In this document: in pieces, positions 26,684-36,812 of the stretch
Numbering within the stretch: position 1 is the stretch's first letter
Layout: every line of letters begins with the position of its first letter
Virus record (IMG/VR): IMGVR_UViG_3300030004_000001
Coordinates: 62,001 to 126,000 of that record
Origin: a virus
DNA: 64,000 bases
Direction: 5' to 3' (one strand)
Position numbers and translations under genes: made by a program
The notes under the pieces: generated by a model
What the model was told of the DNA's origin: nothing
What the model saw: the letters and a program-made list of their open reading frames with translations, nothing else
Database searches by the model: none

Positions 26684-27669
26684 GCTATTGTCCATCCAGT
26701 TATAGTATTTGTCTGATAATATTTATAATCAGATAAAATATTATCAGGATCAGTAGCTATAACATCTGAAGATAAAGTGCTATTATAATCTAAAAGATAA
26801 GGTATACTATAAATAGTAGGAGTTAAAGATCTATTTAATGTGATTGTTCCTAAATTATAAACAAGATTACCAGAACCATCTATAGCATTTACTGTAAAAC
26901 CACTAATTAAACTAACCGTTTCTGTGGTTAAAGTTGTATAAATTCCACTTCTTAATTGCAATCTATTTAGTGTATAATTTGCATAAGTATAGGAAATAAT
27001 AATATTCTGAGTTCTTGGTCTAGAAGTATTTCCGTATGTTGTAGTGATTGTTGCTACTTGACCGCTAGTATTATAAGTTACTGTAGAAGTAGATGATTCA
27101 TAACTAGAACCTGCTGCTATAGCAAAATCAATAATATCATTCAGATATTTTTCTTTATATGAATAATATTTAATATAATTATAAGCTTGATTTAAACCTG
27201 TTAATGCAGATTGAAGTAATGATCTTAATTTATTATTTAAAGGAAGTGAACTAAGGCTTGACTTATTATCTAAGTCTGCTACTAATAAAGAAGAGTTTGT
27301 AGTATTAGTCCAATTAGTATCACTATAATTATTTGCATAATTTACTATTACTGACAATGTATAAGTGCTAGCATCAGCACCAGTAATGGTTAACGTATAG
27401 GTGTTACCAAAATGAACACTAGTAATTGGTTGATTAAATGTTAAAGTTAATACACAAACTTTACCATCTATACTAGTTGCTAATATTGGCGTAAATGGTA
27501 AAGTGGTATCAGTATTAGCAGATACCGTTACTGTAAAAGAAGTTAAAGCGGTAGAATTACTTCTTTGATCTATAGTTAAATTACTAGTAAGAGTATTATT
27601 ACTACTTCCACCAATAGTTAAACCAGAAGCATCTAATAATAAACCAGTTTCTAAGAAAGCTAAGGACAT
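26680..27669 (-). CDS. Tail-fibre-associated protein
   Basis: 329 aa, Ser/Thr/Asn-rich beta domains (Ig-like look in residues 30-120), a helical middle (about 135-185) and a beta C-terminal part. Overlaps the next gene by four bases. Adjacent to other fibre genes; specific role unknown. Confidence 0.6.
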   Translation of the reverse strand: MSLAFLETGLLLDASGLTIGGSSNNTLTSNLTIDQRSNSTALTSFTVTVSANTDTTLPFTPILATSIDGKVCVLTLTFNQPITSVHFGNTYTLTITGADASTYTLSVIVNYANNYSDTNWTNTTNSSLLVADLDNKSSLSSLPLNNKLRSLLQSALTGLNQAYNYIKYYSYKEKYLNDIIDFAIAAGSSYESSTSTVTYNTSGQVATITTTYGNTSRPRTQNIIISYTYANYTLNRLQLRSGIYTTLTTETVSLISGFTVNAIDGSGNLVYNLGTITLNRSLTPTIYSIPYLLDYNSTLSSDVIATDPDNILSDYKYYQTNTITGWTIA

Positions 27670-27696
27670 ACTTCAATCTCCACATAATAATCAGAT

Positions 27697-28083
27697 TTAT
27701 CGTCTATTTCTGTGTACATAGTATCCAGATCCTTCTAAGTAAAATTCAGTAATAAGAAATCTAGTTACTTCTTCATTTTTCATAATTCCAAATAATTCAA
27801 GATTTCTAATTCTTTCCTCATATGAAGGATTGAGTGTCATGTTAGCTGTATCTTCTTTTTTAAATTTAACTTCGATAATATAATTAGAATATTTATCTGG
27901 ATTATCTGAAAATACTTTAATATCATTTGTGCTAAATTTTTTCTCTATTAAAACAGTTCCGTAACCTTCAGTTACAGCACAAATAAATTCGTTATATACG
28001 GTTAAGTCAATAGGATTTTTTTGTAAAATATTATCATATACTTTAAATCTAACTGACTTATCAGTTCCTTTAATTAATATCAT
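27697..28083 (-). CDS. Small beta-rich baseplate/fibre protein
   Basis: 128 aa. The opening 'LIKGTDKSVRFKVYD' followed by 'PIDLTVYNEF' resembles the N-terminal domain of baseplate upper (BppU-type) proteins. This may anchor fibres to the baseplate; the similarity is weak and visual. Confidence 0.5.
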   Translation of the reverse strand: MILIKGTDKSVRFKVYDNILQKNPIDLTVYNEFICAVTEGYGTVLIEKKFSTNDIKVFSDNPDKYSNYIIEVKFKKEDTANMTLNPSYEERIRNLELFGIMKNEEVTRFLITEFYLEGSGYYVHRNRR

Positions 28084-28084
28084 A

Positions 28085-28300
28085 TTAATATCTCGGAAGT
28101 AATCTTTTTAAAGTTACTAAGAAATTATCAAATTTAGAAAAATCACTAGTAGAGTATTTATGCAATAATTTCTTGTTTAATTCTTCTTCTATCTCAAAGT
28201 TGAAATTAAACTTTCCATCATTGGTTCTAGTGGGCGTATCTAATAGTTTATAATCTTTTAGCATTAGATATGCGGCATATCCTAAATTTGATACAATCAT
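28085..28300 (-). CDS. Unknown small protein in the fibre cluster
   Basis: 71 aa, charged, helical; two bases from the next gene. Not recognised. Confidence 0.55.
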   Translation of the reverse strand: MIVSNLGYAAYLMLKDYKLLDTPTRTNDGKFNFNFEIEEELNKKLLHKYSTSDFSKFDNFLVTLKRLLPRY

Positions 28301-28308
28301 GATATCAC

Positions 28309-29526
28309 CTACGATGGATTATATATTATGTATTTAGAAGTTAAAGGTTTAAATCTATTTAAAAAATTTGCTACATTAGTTATAGTTTGGGTGGATTGAT
28401 TTGTTGTAAATTCTAATATAAATAAATTTCTAAACATTTCATATATTTTATTACTTTGAAATCTAGAATCATCATAAGAACTAAAATTAGTAATCAATCC
28501 AGCGCTAGGTAATGAATAAATGGTAGCATCTCCTGGTAATGTATGACTTACTCCAGTATTATCTCCCATATCCCAATAAAGATTTGCATCATCATAATAA
28601 AGATTACTATCAAAATCTAAATGTGCATATTTTTCTTGATCTGTTACGTCTATATTTAAAAGACTTAAAAGATATTGTGATCCATTAGCTAATATGAATT
28701 GAGTAAATCTTGCCGGATCTGCAAACTGATCATATAAATTAAAGTTCTTTGTTTCTAAAATTGTATATTTAGGAATGATGGTACCAACAGTTAAGGTAGA
28801 ATCTATATTTCCAGTAATTGTAGTTAAAGTTCCATCAGAACTACTTTCCAGGGTTATGCTGGTTGTAGTAAGATTTCTTACTGTATCATTTATGGTTGAA
28901 TATTGCAAATTTAAAAAGATGGACAATCCTATATTGATTGATTCTAACGTTTGTCCTTTAACGGAAGTGTATAGTAATCCCAATAACTGATTTTTATAAT
29001 TCTGTTGTTGAGTTAGAAATTCTGTACCATATTGTAAAAAGGAAAATACTGGTTGATAGTTTAATAATTTACCAAAAATATTATATAATAAATTCTTCTG
29101 ATGATAACAGGTTTTGGTAAATAAAGTTATTACTCTAGGATCAAAAGCTGCTGGAAAAGTAATATATCTTACACCTGTAACTGAATTATTATTGATAGTA
29201 AAATTAGAAGCTGAACATGCTAATGATGTTAAATTTCCATCATAATATAAATCTGAAAATCCAATAATACTAGATTCGATTGCATAATTATTTCCACCAA
29301 TATTATTACCAACTGAAACATCAACTGTTTTGTAATATTCTTTAATAAATAATGGACATGTTTCTAAATAAGGTGCTTGGGATAATTGCTGAGTTTCATA
29401 GATCATACTTCCAATACAATTCGTGTATTGGTTAAAAAGAGGGATTAAAGTGTTATCTCCGTTAGAGTTTATTAAATTATCTTTATATGTTGAGGGAAGA
29501 TAATCAAATAGAAAATCGACATTCAT
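28309..29526 (-). CDS. Unknown structural protein, probably baseplate-associated
   Basis: 405 aa, Asn/Ser/Thr/Tyr-rich with an N-terminal 'DFLFDYLPSTYKDN' helix, a pattern seen in tail proteins of the P2 gpI/wedge type ('LP..Y..'). The rest is beta-rich and divergent. Role inferred from context only. Confidence 0.55.
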   Translation of the reverse strand: MNVDFLFDYLPSTYKDNLINSNGDNTLIPLFNQYTNCIGSMIYETQQLSQAPYLETCPLFIKEYYKTVDVSVGNNIGGNNYAIESSIIGFSDLYYDGNLTSLACSASNFTINNNSVTGVRYITFPAAFDPRVITLFTKTCYHQKNLLYNIFGKLLNYQPVFSFLQYGTEFLTQQQNYKNQLLGLLYTSVKGQTLESINIGLSIFLNLQYSTINDTVRNLTTTSITLESSSDGTLTTITGNIDSTLTVGTIIPKYTILETKNFNLYDQFADPARFTQFILANGSQYLLSLLNIDVTDQEKYAHLDFDSNLYYDDANLYWDMGDNTGVSHTLPGDATIYSLPSAGLITNFSSYDDSRFQSNKIYEMFRNLFILEFTTNQSTQTITNVANFLNRFKPLTSKYIIYNPS

Positions 29527-29528
29527 AA

Positions 29529-30944
29529 TTAACCTTTTAAAACATTTGTAAATTGGTCATTTAATTGCTGTTTTTCCATGCTTCTATTGCGCATATATTC
29601 ATCAATTCCAATTTTATGTATATTTGGATTAAAGTATCTCTTAATTTTTCCGAACATCCCAAGTCTAGGTTCTGAAAGATATTGTATAACTTTTAATTTT
29701 CTTTCTTCTTCGGGTAATGATTTATGAGAATCGTATCTAGCCGCTCTTCCAATGGCCTGTAAAGTTTTTTGAGGATTCCAGCTTTGGTCAACAATTCCCA
29801 TCATCTTTGTATTATGAAGATCTAAACCTTCACCACCTGCCGGTGAAATTAATAAAGTTTTTAATTTTCCTTTATTATAATCAGTTACCATTTGATTTCT
29901 TTCTTCTTTACTCTGTTCTCCTGTAAACATACCATATGGTATATTTCTTTTTTTTAATTTTCGAGCTATCGGATCTAATCCTGATTCCAAAAAGCCAGAA
30001 TAAATAGCAGCCTTGAAATTCTTATCCTTTTTCATTCCTTGTTGAATATCGCTCATTATAGCATCTATTTTAGGTGTATGTGTAGAACCACCATAACCCT
30101 CAACACTATTTGAAATTTGTCTACCTGCAATAGAGAAAGCATTTAAATTAACTGATTCGCGTTTATTTAAAGGCAAATTGTGATTAATCTTGTATTTAAC
30201 CCAGCCAGGGGCTTGTTTAAATGCGTAGTCATAATATCCTTGCTGTTCTTTGCTCATTCCAATTCTTTGAATTTCTTCTTCTACTTTTGGTAAATGCTTA
30301 TTATAATCTTCATTACCAGAAAAAGTATTAATATAAGGAGAGGCTAATTCTTTAAACTTATCTAAGTTTTTAGCCTCCTGAATCGTGCCGCCTTTTCGCC
30401 CCATTAATCTTCCAATAAGTCCTGGTCCAATTTTACGTTCTTTAATAAAGTTAGCTCTAAATTCTTTCTCTGTACCAAGAACTGGTTTACCCGCTACTGT
30501 ATGTAGTAATGAAGCTATTTCAGTTGGACTATTTTGGGCAATCGAACCACTTAAACCCAACATTTTATTAACTTTAGATCTAGAATATCTAAGTGTATCT
30601 CCAGTAAGAGAACTTTCATTTTGAGCACGATGTAATTCATCGGCAATAATCATCTTTGGCTTATATTTGCTTAAATAAAAATCTGGATTAAGACGATATT
30701 TTTCGTAAGATACTAAATGGTAGTTATCTAAAGGTACGTTAAACTTTTTTAATTCTTTAATATAATTATGACTAAGAGATGCTGGAGTTAAAACTAATTT
30801 AGATTCAGAAGGATCTTGCTCTCCAATAGCAATTGATGATAAACTTTTTCCACTTCCTAAACCATGGAATAAAATCTGTGACTTAGTTTTATTAAATTGC
30901 TTTACAGCATCATTTTGATGCTCTTGTAATTTATAATCAGGCAT
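29529..30944 (-). CDS. SNF2/DEAH-type helicase within the tail operon
   Basis: 471 aa from the ATG at 30944 (AAGGG upstream, two bases after the preceding gene). Walker A GLGSGKS at residues 28-34, DELH at 102-105, 'GLSGSIAQNSP' like motif III, and 'GGEGLDLH...SWNPQKTLQAIGRAARYD' covering motifs V-VI. It is a complete helicase core without an obvious extra domain. Its location among fibre genes, far from the replication operon and its own helicase, suggests expression with virion genes. It may be a virion-packaged enzyme that acts on incoming DNA, but that is inference. Confidence 0.85.
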   Translation of the reverse strand: MPDYKLQEHQNDAVKQFNKTKSQILFHGLGSGKSLSSIAIGEQDPSESKLVLTPASLSHNYIKELKKFNVPLDNYHLVSYEKYRLNPDFYLSKYKPKMIIADELHRAQNESSLTGDTLRYSRSKVNKMLGLSGSIAQNSPTEIASLLHTVAGKPVLGTEKEFRANFIKERKIGPGLIGRLMGRKGGTIQEAKNLDKFKELASPYINTFSGNEDYNKHLPKVEEEIQRIGMSKEQQGYYDYAFKQAPGWVKYKINHNLPLNKRESVNLNAFSIAGRQISNSVEGYGGSTHTPKIDAIMSDIQQGMKKDKNFKAAIYSGFLESGLDPIARKLKKRNIPYGMFTGEQSKEERNQMVTDYNKGKLKTLLISPAGGEGLDLHNTKMMGIVDQSWNPQKTLQAIGRAARYDSHKSLPEEERKLKVIQYLSEPRLGMFGKIKRYFNPNIHKIGIDEYMRNRSMEKQQLNDQFTNVLKG

Positions 30945-30945
30945 A

Positions 30946-32511
30946 TCAACCCTTAATTTCAATAACTGAAGGATTGGCAAGAATAGTCGAAGAAGTAGTA
31001 GCTGTTGCGGTCTGGAAACTACAACCAATAGTATTTGCTACTGTGGTAGTGATAGCTGTAGTTGATGGAATATTAATAGTTCCATAACTAGTAATTGAAG
31101 ATCCACCTTGTAACTGAATTATTAATTTACCCATTCCTTGCAGATATCCAGCCGCTGTTAAGCTTGCTCTAATTTCTAAATCAAAATTATAAGTACCAGC
31201 GGCTAATGAAGCTGATGCGGGAAATGTAATATTCGTAGATCCAATCTGAACTTGTGCTGTGACGGTAGAGGCTGTAGTTACTATAGTAATAACTCCATTA
31301 ATTGGAATTATAACTGTTTTGCCGACAACTAATGAATTAATTGGAAGCGTTAAAGTGCCAAGTAACGTGCTTGTTAAAATAGGATAATAAATTGTAGCTG
31401 CTGCGAAAGTAATTGCAGAAGTAGATTTTACTATTGCAATTACTCCTGATTTATAAGTAGTAATCGGATTACCACTAGCACCTTCAGATGTACAGAAGGT
31501 TTGCTGAGTTGAGTTAAACCACATATCTCCTAATGCCGCAGTATTAGAATAAGCTGTAAAGTTAACCTTTTGTGTAAAAGTAGTAGTTGTAAATTGTCCA
31601 GTACTAGGAGTAGTAGCTCCAATAGGTCCAGGTGTTGTTAGGGCGGTTGCTATATCTGACGTTACGATAGTATTCCATGCAGGAATAGCACCATTTGTTC
31701 CTGTACCTGTTTGAGTATAGAATTTCTTAGTGGTGGTTGTATTTGGAGCTAATAATGTTGTTGTATCAGTATTTGATTGATAGGGAACCGATCCTAATAA
31801 TGTAGTAGAGTTACCGCCTACTAAATTAGTAGATTTAGTTACCGCACTATTTATTGCAGTTCCCGGAATACCACTAAAATTAGTTCCGGTTAAAGTTGGT
31901 GTTATAGACCATGCAGGAATCGCCGAAGCCGATCCAACCAATACGCCCGTAGCCCCTGCAAGTATTGACGGAACACCGGTCGCACCGGTCGTTAATATGC
32001 CGTAATTAGCCGGAGATATGTAGGCTGAAGTTCCGGCGGCTGACTGGTAAACTATTTGATTTGCACCACCACCAACTAGGGAAGTTGCTGTACTAGCGTT
32101 TCCGGTTAATGGTCCTACGAATAAAGCTGATGTTACCGAAGTTAAACCTACTAACGTGGTGGCTGTTGTTCCAAGTAATATATTAGTAGTTCCAATAGTT
32201 ACACTTTCATTAGCTATACCATCTACTTTTTCCCAAATAGTTCCATTAAAGAAAAGTAAATCACCAACATTCCATTGAGATATTCCATCTATTAGTGTAC
32301 TTCCTGAAGTTCCAACCCTATAATAAGTTCCCTGTATTCCAGTTCCCGATGCTAAAGTTGGACTATTAGTATTAGCATTCCATACACCGCCAAATATATT
32401 TAACCCATTTAATGCATTAATAGCATTTTCGATTATGGTCCAGTTAGAATCTAACTGAGCCCAAGTTAATTCAACTGTATAATCTGTACGTCTATATAAT
32501 GATAATGTCAT
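30946..32511 (-). CDS. Tail fibre protein
   Basis: 521 aa from the ATG at 32511 (GAGGA upstream, ATGA overlap). N-terminal 'YRRTDYTVELTWAQLDSNW' and 'GGVWNANTNSPTLASGTGIQGTYYRV' are typical fibre-head motifs. A long low-complexity beta shaft rich in T, G and A follows, with a terminal beta domain (residues about 400-521). Expected to bind the host surface. Confidence 0.78.
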   Translation of the reverse strand: MTLSLYRRTDYTVELTWAQLDSNWTIIENAINALNGLNIFGGVWNANTNSPTLASGTGIQGTYYRVGTSGSTLIDGISQWNVGDLLFFNGTIWEKVDGIANESVTIGTTNILLGTTATTLVGLTSVTSALFVGPLTGNASTATSLVGGGANQIVYQSAAGTSAYISPANYGILTTGATGVPSILAGATGVLVGSASAIPAWSITPTLTGTNFSGIPGTAINSAVTKSTNLVGGNSTTLLGSVPYQSNTDTTTLLAPNTTTTKKFYTQTGTGTNGAIPAWNTIVTSDIATALTTPGPIGATTPSTGQFTTTTFTQKVNFTAYSNTAALGDMWFNSTQQTFCTSEGASGNPITTYKSGVIAIVKSTSAITFAAATIYYPILTSTLLGTLTLPINSLVVGKTVIIPINGVITIVTTASTVTAQVQIGSTNITFPASASLAAGTYNFDLEIRASLTAAGYLQGMGKLIIQLQGGSSITSYGTINIPSTTAITTTVANTIGCSFQTATATTSSTILANPSVIEIKG

Positions 32512-33518
32512 CAAATATCCTCATAACCCGGTATTGGAAAATTTGGTGGAACTGGAACCGTCACAGAATAACCATCGATTACATATCCACTTAAAACATA
32601 ACGATCTGGTTCTATATAATATCCAGCACCTAAAGTTAAATCTGCCGGCATTACTGCTGGAATTAACAAACTTAAAAATCTATTATCTACAATAGATTTT
32701 ACATATGCAGATAATATATTTATTGAAGTAGTTGATAAATTAATTGGTACTATATAGTATCCAACTGTTTGATATTTAATTAAGTCAATAGCATTGTTAA
32801 TGTAAGTTTCATCTGGTATCGAAACCACTATTGCTTGTGATGAGTAATTTAATCCTTTAGAAAGTTCTAAATTTTTCTCATTTGAAATATCAGTAGCGGT
32901 TACAGGATTGTAAATTGTAAGAGTTGAAGTATTTATAGTCGTATTATAAGTAATGATAGAATCTGCATTAATTACAGTTGGAAATGACACTATATTTGAT
33001 CTATTACTAAAAGTTAAACTTACCTGCTGACTACTTATATTATATGCATACGGAATTACTTCACTTACTTTTTCTATTAATTTATAAGTTAAAGTTCCTG
33101 TTAAAGTTAAAGTTGTAGATAATGTAAATGAAATTAAAGAAGTTAAATTATAAGTAAAAGAACTTATATTAGATGCAAATAATAAATTATTACTACTATC
33201 GTAAATTACAAATAAACAATTAGGATTAAATTTAGCAGTAATAGGAATAGAACATGTGATAATATTAGTAGAACTACTATTAGTTAAAGATATTTCTGTT
33301 GTTAATTCTTGCCAATATGAAATAGTTGGTACTATAGAAGTTGGATCTAATATTTGATTACTATTGGGACTCAATTGAATTGTATTATATGTACTATCAG
33401 TAAAAACTGGAATACTAGATGTTTGAGTTTTGGATATACCTATAAATATAGGTATCATAGTATCCACTGTTGTTGTAGTAGAAGTATTTTCTGCTAATTG
33501 TTTTACGCTAACGGTCAC
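32511..33518 (-). CDS. Tail/baseplate protein, unknown
   Basis: 335 aa, GTG start with GAGGA eight bases upstream. Ser/Thr/Ile-rich beta protein, first gene of the minus-strand structural operon after the polymerase terminator. 'IPGYEDI' at the C-terminus. Probable fibre or baseplate component by neighbourhood. Confidence 0.58.
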   Translation of the reverse strand: MTVSVKQLAENTSTTTTVDTMIPIFIGISKTQTSSIPVFTDSTYNTIQLSPNSNQILDPTSIVPTISYWQELTTEISLTNSSSTNIITCSIPITAKFNPNCLFVIYDSSNNLLFASNISSFTYNLTSLISFTLSTTLTLTGTLTYKLIEKVSEVIPYAYNISSQQVSLTFSNRSNIVSFPTVINADSIITYNTTINTSTLTIYNPVTATDISNEKNLELSKGLNYSSQAIVVSIPDETYINNAIDLIKYQTVGYYIVPINLSTTSINILSAYVKSIVDNRFLSLLIPAVMPADLTLGAGYYIEPDRYVLSGYVIDGYSVTVPVPPNFPIPGYEDI

Positions 33519-33538
33519 AGAATTAGTCCTCGACTTCC

Positions 33539-33567
33539 ATTATATATGAAAGCTTGAGAATATAATA
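33539..33567 (-). promoter_or_regulatory. Possible promoter of the tail operon
   Basis: TATAAT at 33539-33544 on the minus strand, 21 bp before the GTG of the first tail gene and just after a terminator. No recognisable -35 box, unlike the eight conserved promoters, so it may belong to another temporal class. Confidence 0.35.
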
Positions 33568-33569
33568 GC

Positions 33570-33601
33570 TAAAAAAAATAGCGCCCAATTAGATTTGGGC
33601 A
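33570..33601 (-). terminator. Terminator of the DNA polymerase gene
   Basis: GCCCAA/TTGGGC stem (33583-33588, 33595-33600), then a U8 tract on the minus strand. It follows the polymerase stop codon. Confidence 0.85.
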
Positions 33602-33607
33602 CTATCT

Positions 33608-36600
33608 TTAAAATACATTTAACTCAATTCTAAATCCCATTTCTTTTACTTTTTCATGAATACTTTTATCATAATTCATATTTTCGTATAATTTAAATAA
33701 TAAATTACTTTCTCCATCAAGATCACTTTCATAAATATTAATATCACAACAACCTGGTTTGATAAAACCTAACAAAGCTGATTTATCTATATCTTTTACC
33801 TTAATTTTATTATCACTATACAAATTAGCTTGTGTTACTACAATTCCTAATTCATTAACCATTTCATAAATAATTAATGAAGTTTCGTTTTCATCCTCAC
33901 TATTAGTATTGGTTTTTAAGATTCCTCTAAATGCATATGTTTGTTCTTTTTCAAGTATAGTTCCATATTCTGCATATTGTTTTGTAAAAAGTACTGCTTT
34001 CATTTTACCTCTAACCGTCTCGATAGTAAGAATAGCCATATCCTTACCATCCTTCTTAGTTTTAGTTCTTTTTATTTCACTAATAATTCCAATATGTATA
34101 TCTTCTTTTAGAGATTCAATCAACCATTTATTTTCGTTGAGAAATCCACTATGTACGTTGAATCCATAGCAAGTTTTCTCCATATATGCATCTGAAGGAA
34201 CATTGGCTTTTTTACCATAATCTAATGCGAATATCTCACTTGGTTCAAATAAATTAAAAATATCTGAATTTTCATTCGACTTATTAAATTTTAAAATTCT
34301 ATCAATATTACCCAAAAGAACTGCTTTGTTTTTTTCGAAATGATCAAATGCTCCACTATAAATTAATGTTGCTAATTGAGTTTTATCTAATTTATTTTTT
34401 TCGAATACCTGAATAATAGACGAATATGGTTTATTATTAGCTAAACCTATTGAGGCATTTCCCATACCTTTAATAGAACCATATCCCATCATTACGCCAT
34501 CTTTAGTTAATTTAAAAGATTCCTCAGCTTCATTTAATAATGGAGGTAAAAATTCTACTTTATCTTTTAAATTAAAAAAATGAGATCTAAGTTTTGCACT
34601 ATCTTTTAAATCTAAAGATAGTAATGATGCTGCGAATTCTTTTGGATAATAGATTTTTAAATACATAGTCCAATAACTCAATAGAGCATAGGCATAACTA
34701 TGGCTTTTGTTAAAGCAATAATCTGCAAATTTGAGGATCTGTAGCCAAAGCTTCTGTATTAACTCTTTATCATATCCATTATTTATAGCTCCATTAATAA
34801 AAGCATTTTCCATAGTTTTCATTAATATTTTATCTTTTTTACCAATTGCTTTTCTGAGATTATCCGCTTTTGCTAAAGTAAAGCCTGCGATTTTCTGAGA
34901 AACAAGCATTACCTCTTCCTGATAGACAAATACCCCATAAGTTTCAGCCATCAAATCCTTAAATTCTGGCAATGTATATTCAGGATTAACAGAATGCTTA
35001 TTGTGAATAAAATCATCTGTCAGACCGCTCATGAGAGGTCCAGGGCGATAGAGTGCTGTCGCCGCGGCAATATCGGCAAAATTTGTTGGTTTAATTCTAG
35101 TTAAGATTTTCTGCATTCCGTCAGATTCAAATTGAAATATCCCATGCGTTTCTGCTCTAGCAAATGCTTCAAATATTTTTGGATCATTTAGAGGAATATT
35201 TTCCATATCATAATAAGATTTACCTAATAAATTCATAGTATCTTTAATTAATCCTAAAGTAGCTAATCCTAAAAAGTCCATTTTTAATAGACCAAACTTT
35301 TCAGAATCTTTTTTATCTAACTGACATATTCGTTCACCTTTTTCATAAGATACGCCAGTTAGTTCATTAATTGGTTTCGGTGATATAATTAAACCAGCAG
35401 CATGAATACCAGTTTGTCTAATAAATCCTTCTAACTCTAATGCTTCTTTCCAAACAGATTTATTATTCTCTGCCCAATCTTTAACTAATTCAATTTCATA
35501 AGCCTCATTTAATGTAGGAGGAGTTCCAAATTTAGATGGTGGAAAATAAGAAGTAATTCTATTAATTTCTTCAGGATTTATATTATATAAACGTGCAGCA
35601 TCTTTTAGAGCAGATTTAGATTTTAATTCAGAAAATGTAACAATTTGTGAAACATATTCCGTACCATATTTTGTTTTAATATAATCAATAACGAACTGTC
35701 TATCATTAGTACTAATATCTGTGTCAATATCTGGTGGAGAGACTCGCTCTGGATTAAGAAATCTTTCGAAATAAAGACCATTTTGAATAGGGTCAAGTTT
35801 AGTAATATCGAGACAATAAGCAACAATAGAACCGGCGGCTGAACCTCTTCCGGGACCAATAGGAATATTATGTTTCCTAGACCAATTGATAAAATCAAAA
35901 TTAATAAGGAAGTAGTTTTCATAGTGTAAAGTTTTAATAACAGAAGTTTCATAATTTAATCTTTCTCTATATTCTTTTGATTCTGGGCATTTACGTTTAA
36001 AACCAGCTTCGACTAATACATCAAAATAATCTGAAGCGTTTTTGCAATAAATAGGATATCTATCTTTACATTCTATAATAGGTTTAGAATGTCGAGTTAA
36101 TAGATTTTTATAATTAGTTATAGCATCTGGAATTAAAGATGCTAATTGATAATGAGATTCATCATAATACCACTTATGCCCTTCATGTTTATATCCACGA
36201 GCAGAAAGTAATTCTACAATATTCATATCTCGTTCGGTGAGACCATATGAATCGTAGAAAAATACTGGATTATATTGTAAATAAATTTTATTAGCTATAT
36301 CTTCATTTGCATTAACTGCTATGAATATTTTTTCTTTTGGTAGTTCATTGATAAAAAGAAAATCTGGATCAACAATCACCACAATATTACCTTCCAGAAT
36401 TAAATCTGAAATAGTAATACGTGGTGAATAGTACTTATGAAAATTGGCTAAATCCGTCATTAAGCAAAGTGATTTATAAGCTTCTTCATTATAAGCAAAA
36501 AAACGTGCCCTTTGAGTAGGGACACGTTTTTCGTTATATGAATTTACTACAAATAACTCTACCGATGGAATATTAAGCGGATTTAATCCTATAGAACTAA

Positions 36601-36730
36601 CTACGGATGACATATTACCATTTTCACATATTGAAATTGGTGTATCAAATTTCATCTTTTTTAATTGTTTAAATCTAATAGCACTTTTAGATAATGTAAA
36701 ATCAGTTTTAAAACCCAGATTGCATAGCAT
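33608..36730 (-). CDS. dnaE: DNA polymerase III alpha subunit (DnaE-like)
   Basis: 1040 aa. GPGRGSAAGS at 292-301, catalytic PPDIDTD with D336 and D338, and a third motif 'LLKMDFLGL' near 490-500 identify a C-family replicative polymerase. Fingers ('RPGPLMSG', 'YQEEVM') and an OB-like C-terminal part ('AILTIETVRGKMKAVLF') follow. The N-terminal PHP domain (residues 1-260) lacks the HxH and ITDH motifs of proofreading PHP enzymes (NLGFK and ICENG instead), so it is probably inactive. It would replicate phage DNA with the phage SSB and primase-like protein. Promoter at 36784-36812, terminator at 33570. Confidence 0.93.
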   Translation of the reverse strand: MLCNLGFKTDFTLSKSAIRFKQLKKMKFDTPISICENGNMSSVVSSIGLNPLNIPSVELFVVNSYNEKRVPTQRARFFAYNEEAYKSLCLMTDLANFHKYYSPRITISDLILEGNIVVIVDPDFLFINELPKEKIFIAVNANEDIANKIYLQYNPVFFYDSYGLTERDMNIVELLSARGYKHEGHKWYYDESHYQLASLIPDAITNYKNLLTRHSKPIIECKDRYPIYCKNASDYFDVLVEAGFKRKCPESKEYRERLNYETSVIKTLHYENYFLINFDFINWSRKHNIPIGPGRGSAAGSIVAYCLDITKLDPIQNGLYFERFLNPERVSPPDIDTDISTNDRQFVIDYIKTKYGTEYVSQIVTFSELKSKSALKDAARLYNINPEEINRITSYFPPSKFGTPPTLNEAYEIELVKDWAENNKSVWKEALELEGFIRQTGIHAAGLIISPKPINELTGVSYEKGERICQLDKKDSEKFGLLKMDFLGLATLGLIKDTMNLLGKSYYDMENIPLNDPKIFEAFARAETHGIFQFESDGMQKILTRIKPTNFADIAAATALYRPGPLMSGLTDDFIHNKHSVNPEYTLPEFKDLMAETYGVFVYQEEVMLVSQKIAGFTLAKADNLRKAIGKKDKILMKTMENAFINGAINNGYDKELIQKLWLQILKFADYCFNKSHSYAYALLSYWTMYLKIYYPKEFAASLLSLDLKDSAKLRSHFFNLKDKVEFLPPLLNEAEESFKLTKDGVMMGYGSIKGMGNASIGLANNKPYSSIIQVFEKNKLDKTQLATLIYSGAFDHFEKNKAVLLGNIDRILKFNKSNENSDIFNLFEPSEIFALDYGKKANVPSDAYMEKTCYGFNVHSGFLNENKWLIESLKEDIHIGIISEIKRTKTKKDGKDMAILTIETVRGKMKAVLFTKQYAEYGTILEKEQTYAFRGILKTNTNSEDENETSLIIYEMVNELGIVVTQANLYSDNKIKVKDIDKSALLGFIKPGCCDINIYESDLDGESNLLFKLYENMNYDKSIHEKVKEMGFRIELNVF

Positions 36731-36754
36731 TTATATATTCTCCATTCAGAGCAG

Positions 36755-36812
36755 GCCATCGGAATAATGGCGACCCTAGAATAATTGTAACACAAAAATT
36801 CCTAAATGTCAC
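36755..36812 (-). promoter_or_regulatory. Promoter GTGACA-N17-TACAAT with 5' stem-loop
   Basis: -10 TACAAT 36784-36789, -35 GTGACA 36807-36812 (one mismatch to consensus). GCCAT/ATGGC inverted repeat at 36755-36771 lies just downstream. It drives the polymerase gene. Confidence 0.65.

Noticed and set aside
36784-36812. Member of the TGCAAA-N17-TATAAT family at 36784
   Set aside because: The -10 is TACAAT and the -35 GTGACA, so it belongs to a different class although the 17-bp spacer is the same.
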